From positions 1-16,808 of the forward strand of contig JAITVE010000114.1 of assembly GCA_031285975.1 (NCBI GenBank): 16,808 bases of DNA. The letters are read 5' to 3'. The DNA is from Candidatus Adiutrix sp. Its GTDB lineage: Bacteria > Desulfobacterota > Desulfarculia > Adiutricales > Adiutricaceae. Under the pieces are notes generated by a model that saw nothing but the letters and a program-made list of their open reading frames with translations, had not been told where the DNA came from and did no database searches. Positions 14,779 to 16,808 of the stretch are shown piece after piece (position 1 is the first letter of the stretch; each line of letters starts with the position of its first letter). A program made the position numbers and the translations under genes.

Positions 14779-14954
14779 CCCCGAATGGGGCTTTACTCCG
14801 CCCGGCGGCGGTGACGCCCCCACGGTTCAGCCGGGACGAAGCCGCAGAGGTATTCAGACCTTTGAGCCCCGAAGGGGGCTTTACTCCGCCCGGCGGCGGT
14901 GACGCCCCGGCGGTTCAGCCGGGACGAAGCCGCAGAGGCATTCAGGCCTGTGGC
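14779..14954 (+). repeat. Tandem duplication, two 88-bp units
   Basis: Bases 14779-14866 and 14867-14954 match at about 80 of 88 positions without gaps (counted by eye). Each unit starts with a small hairpin (GCCCC, four-base loop, GGGGC, then TTT), the first of which stands directly behind the atpB stop codon. The remainder is GC-rich, including GGGACGAAGCCGC in both. A weak terminator or attenuator that has been duplicated is the simplest reading. Confidence 0.85.
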
Positions 14955-15004
14955 ACGGCATAGTAAAAATTTTAACGCGCTCGTCTTTGGCGGGCGCGTA
15001 TAAA

Positions 15005-15128
15005 GGGACTGCCAAGAAATAACCTCCGCGTCTCCCTGGCGGCGTTGCCCTTGCTTTCGCCGCCAACGATCCGGCAAAAGCAAGGGCGCCCTGCCGGAAA
15101 AACGCAGAGGTCATTTCTTGACAGTCCC
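15005..15128 (-). repeat. Dispersed palindromic repeat, copy B (124 bp)
   Basis: The outer 27-base arms (15005-15031 and 15102-15128) match at 24 of 27 positions as an inverted repeat, and the inner sequence is also partly self-complementary (GCCCTTGCTTT with AAAGCAAGGGC). Read on the minus strand it aligns to copy A without gaps over its full length. All three arm mismatches become G-U pairs in a minus-strand RNA, but C-A mismatches in the plus-strand RNA that the atp genes would make. The outer arms end close to the atpE leader. Confidence 0.88.
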
Positions 15129-15168
15129 AAGCACCACAACCCCACCCCTATTTTTTCAGGAGTTTGCA

Positions 15169-15531
15169 ATGAAAAAGAAAATGGTTTTCCTGTTCAGCCT
15201 GTTGGCCGTCATGGCCACCGCCACCGCAGCTCTGGCCGCCCCTGAAGCTGGCGTGACCGCCGCCGCTATGGATGCCATCGGCAAAATCGCCATCGCCGCC
15301 GGTATCGCCATTGGCGTGGCCACCCTCGGACCCGGCATCGGTCAGGGCCTGGCCATCTTCAGCGCCCTCTCGGGCATCGCCCGCAATCCCGAAGCCGCCG
15401 GCACCATCCGCGTCAACATGCTGATCGGTCTGGCCCTTCTGGAGTCTCTGGTCATTTACGGCCTGGTCGTGGCCCTGATCCTGCTCTACGCCTTTCCGCT
15501 GAGCGGCCTGATTACGGGGTTGTTCGCCTGA
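15169..15531 (+). CDS. atpE: ATP synthase F0 subunit c with signal-peptide-like leader
   Basis: The 120-residue proteolipid forms the rotor ring. Residues 1-24 ([14 protein letters not shown], then an Ala-rich end) look like a signal peptide, with cleavage likely near Ala23-Ala24. The mature hairpin follows: helix 1 with GPGIGQG (Gln59), polar loop ARNPEAAG, and helix 2 with the ion-binding Glu92 in [11 protein letters not shown]. Gln59, Glu92, Ser93 and Tyr97 match several ligands of the sodium-type c subunit, but the threonine usually next to the serine is Leu94, so the ion cannot be decided. The ATG at 15169 follows AGGAG; an earlier in-frame GTG lies inside the palindrome's arm and is not credible. 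Confidence 0.95.
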   Translation: MKKKMVFLFSLLAVMATATAALAAPEAGVTAAAMDAIGKIAIAAGIAIGVATLGPGIGQGLAIFSALSGIARNPEAAGTIRVNMLIGLALLESLVIYGLVVALILLYAFPLSGLITGLFA

Positions 15532-15557
15532 TATTTTAGGGCGGCGTTCTCTGCACC

Positions 15558-15590
15558 AACGGCCCCCCGCACTGGCGGGAGGCCGTTTTA
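15558..15590 (+). terminator. Terminator after atpE
   Basis: AACGGCCCCCCGC (15558-15570) pairs with 15575-15587 at 12 of 13 positions around an ACTG loop, followed by TTTTA. It separates atpE from the threonine synthase gene 35 bases further on. Confidence 0.85.
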
Positions 15591-15624
15591 TGCTTAAACT
15601 TGATTGTAATTCACAGGTGACTGT

Positions 15625-16808
15625 ATGAAACTGGAACAATTCCCCGAAGACTTGCAGGATTTTCTCATTCCCTCGCCCGCCGGAGGCCTGGGGTACAGTT
15701 GCCTGAACTGCGGACGGATTCACCCTCCCAAAAAGCTCTATTATACCTGCCCGGACTGCGGCGGGCTGCTGCTGTTGGAAGACGCCCGTGAAGACCGCCT
15801 CAAAGAACGCCCCGGCAGTTTTTGGCGGCGGCTTTTCGACTATCGCCGGATGCTGAACCATCAGCCGCTGCGGGGCGTTTTCACCTTCCACGAGTTCCTG
15901 GCCCCCCTCATTCCCCTGGAGGACGTGGTGTACCTCGGCGAGGGCCACACCCCGGTGGTGGCCGCGCCGCGCGGGCTGGCCGAGGAAGTCGGCAACCCCT
16001 TCTACATCAAGCACGACGGCCAGAACCCCAGCGCATCGTTCAAAGACCGCGGCATGGCCGCCGCCCTGTCCTACCTCCGCTACCTCATCCGCACCCGGAA
16101 CCTGAGCGGGGTGCTGGCCGTCTGCGCCTCCACCGGCGACACTTCCGCCGCCGCCGCCTTGTACTCGGCGGCCCTGGGCGAGTCCGTCAAGTCGGCGGTG
16201 CTGCTGCCCAAGGGCAAAGTCACCCTGCCCCAGTTGAGCCAGCCCCTGGGGGCCGGGGCCAAAGTGTTCGAACTGCCGGGCGTTTTTGACGACTGCATGA
16301 AGGTGGTGGAGCATCTGGCGGAAAATTATGAAGTGGCCCTCTTGAACTCCAAGAACCCCTGGCGGGTGCTGGGGCAGGAGTCCTACGCCTACGAGTTGGC
16401 CCAGCAGTTCGACTACGAGGTGGGCGGCCTGGCCCTCTTCGTGCCGGTGGGCAACGCCGGGAACGTCACGGCCATCATGAGCGGCCTGCTGAAACTGCAC
16501 CGCTACGAAGTCATTGAAAAACTGCCGAAAATCATCGCCGTGCAGTCCAGCCACGCCGACCCGGTCTTCCGTTATTATCAAGCCCTGGAGCCCGACCGGG
16601 TCTACCAGCCCGTGACCGTGCGGCCCTCGGTGGCCCAGGCGGCCATGATCGGCGACCCGGTCTCCTTTCCCCGTGTGGTGAAAATGGTCAACGAATACAA
16701 CCAGGCCGCCGAGGAAGGCCGCTGTTTCGTGGTGCAGGTGGAGGAGCAAGCCATCATGGACAACATGATTCTGGCCAACCGCGCCGGGCTGACCATCTGC
16801 ACCCAGGG
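15625..16808 (+). CDS. thrC: Threonine synthase (C-terminus cut by window edge)
   Basis: The first 394 codons are visible and open to the end of the window. The enzyme converts O-phosphohomoserine to threonine using pyridoxal phosphate. Residues 26-45 form a zinc-ribbon-like N-terminus (Cys26, Cys29, Cys42, Cys45), seen in one class of these proteins. The cofactor lysine is Lys140 in NPSASFKDRGM, and STGDTSAAAA near 173 and GNAGN near 281 belong to the phosphate and substrate loops. EGHTP near 112 is also typical. The ATG at 15625 is preceded by AGGTGA. The gene stands behind the atpE terminator in a gap too short to show a convincing separate promoter, so readthrough from the atp transcript may matter. 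Confidence 0.93.
   Translation, partial: MKLEQFPEDLQDFLIPSPAGGLGYSCLNCGRIHPPKKLYYTCPDCGGLLLLEDAREDRLKERPGSFWRRLFDYRRMLNHQPLRGVFTFHEFLAPLIPLEDVVYLGEGHTPVVAAPRGLAEEVGNPFYIKHDGQNPSASFKDRGMAAALSYLRYLIRTRNLSGVLAVCASTGDTSAAAALYSAALGESVKSAVLLPKGKVTLPQLSQPLGAGAKVFELPGVFDDCMKVVEHLAENYEVALLNSKNPWRVLGQESYAYELAQQFDYEVGGLALFVPVGNAGNVTAIMSGLLKLHRYEVIEKLPKIIAVQSSHADPVFRYYQALEPDRVYQPVTVRPSVAQAAMIGDPVSFPRVVKMVNEYNQAAEEGRCFVVQVEEQAIMDNMILANRAGLTICTQ

Larger units (their letters stand above)
14777..15168. other. 392-base repeat-bearing gap between atpB and atpE
   Basis: I find no protein gene in this gap. It contains, in order, two tandem 88-base units, about 50 bases of unremarkable sequence, the 124-base palindrome and the atpE leader with its ribosome site AGGAG. 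Both repeats would be transcribed if atpB and atpE share one message. Confidence 0.75.

Noticed and set aside
14793..15114. Minus-strand frames sharing the peptide LCGFVPAEP, suggesting a repeated small protein.
   Set aside because: The shared peptide comes from the tandem DNA duplication; there is no ribosome site and the frames run into the palindrome.
15148..16749. A 533-codon minus-strand open frame.
   Set aside because: It lies opposite atpE and threonine synthase, both of which are clear family members; the frame has shadow-type composition.
1..16808. CRISPR array, tRNA, rRNA, prophage or complete insertion sequence.
   Set aside because: I saw no regularly spaced repeats, no tRNA-like cloverleaf or rRNA sequence, and no transposase, integrase or phage gene.

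Overview
The window looks like chromosomal DNA of a GC-rich, Gram-negative, probably anaerobic bacterium. Desulfobacterota (the former Deltaproteobacteria) is my best guess. The reasons are the lgt and lnt pair (outer-membrane lipoprotein maturation), the order rpmE - DUF1385 - prfA - prmC, a short F0 cluster of atpB and atpE with a signal-peptide-like leader on subunit c, and an anaerobe-type enamidase with a molybdenum hydroxylase. The taxonomic call is inference.

Left part (1-8040): a divergent catabolic locus that I read as degradation of an N-heterocycle, most likely nicotinate or something close to it. On the minus strand are an enamidase (cut by the window edge), an AA_synth/DUF1185-family protein and a helix-turn-helix/cupin regulator. 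On the plus strand, across a 631-base regulatory gap, are a stand-alone PTS_EIIC_2-type membrane protein (possible substrate permease) and a three-gene xanthine dehydrogenase-family hydroxylase: [2Fe-2S] subunit, FAD subunit, molybdopterin subunit. The FAD gene is broken by one in-frame TAA. In the known fermentation of nicotinate by Eubacterium barkeri, a molybdenum hydroxylase makes 6-hydroxynicotinate, a reductase (not seen here) reduces it, and enamidase opens the ring. A perfect bidirectional terminator hairpin closes the plus-strand operon.

Middle part (8076-13872): a minus-strand run of housekeeping genes, read in the order lgt, lnt, rpmE, DUF1385, prfA, prmC. lgt and lnt act on the same lipoprotein substrates; prfA encodes release factor 1 and prmC the methyltransferase that modifies its GGQ motif.

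Right part (13873-16808): a good divergent promoter region, then atpB and atpE (F0 subunits a and c), a terminator, and threonine synthase (cut by the window edge). The 392-base gap between atpB and atpE holds a tandem duplication of 88 bases and a 124-base imperfect palindrome. That palindrome is clearly related (about 77% identity without gaps, counted by eye) to a second palindrome next to the enamidase gene, about 14 kb away. The pair defines a dispersed palindromic repeat family. The points most worth a second look are this repeat family, the interrupted FAD subunit, and the make-up of the heterocycle locus.
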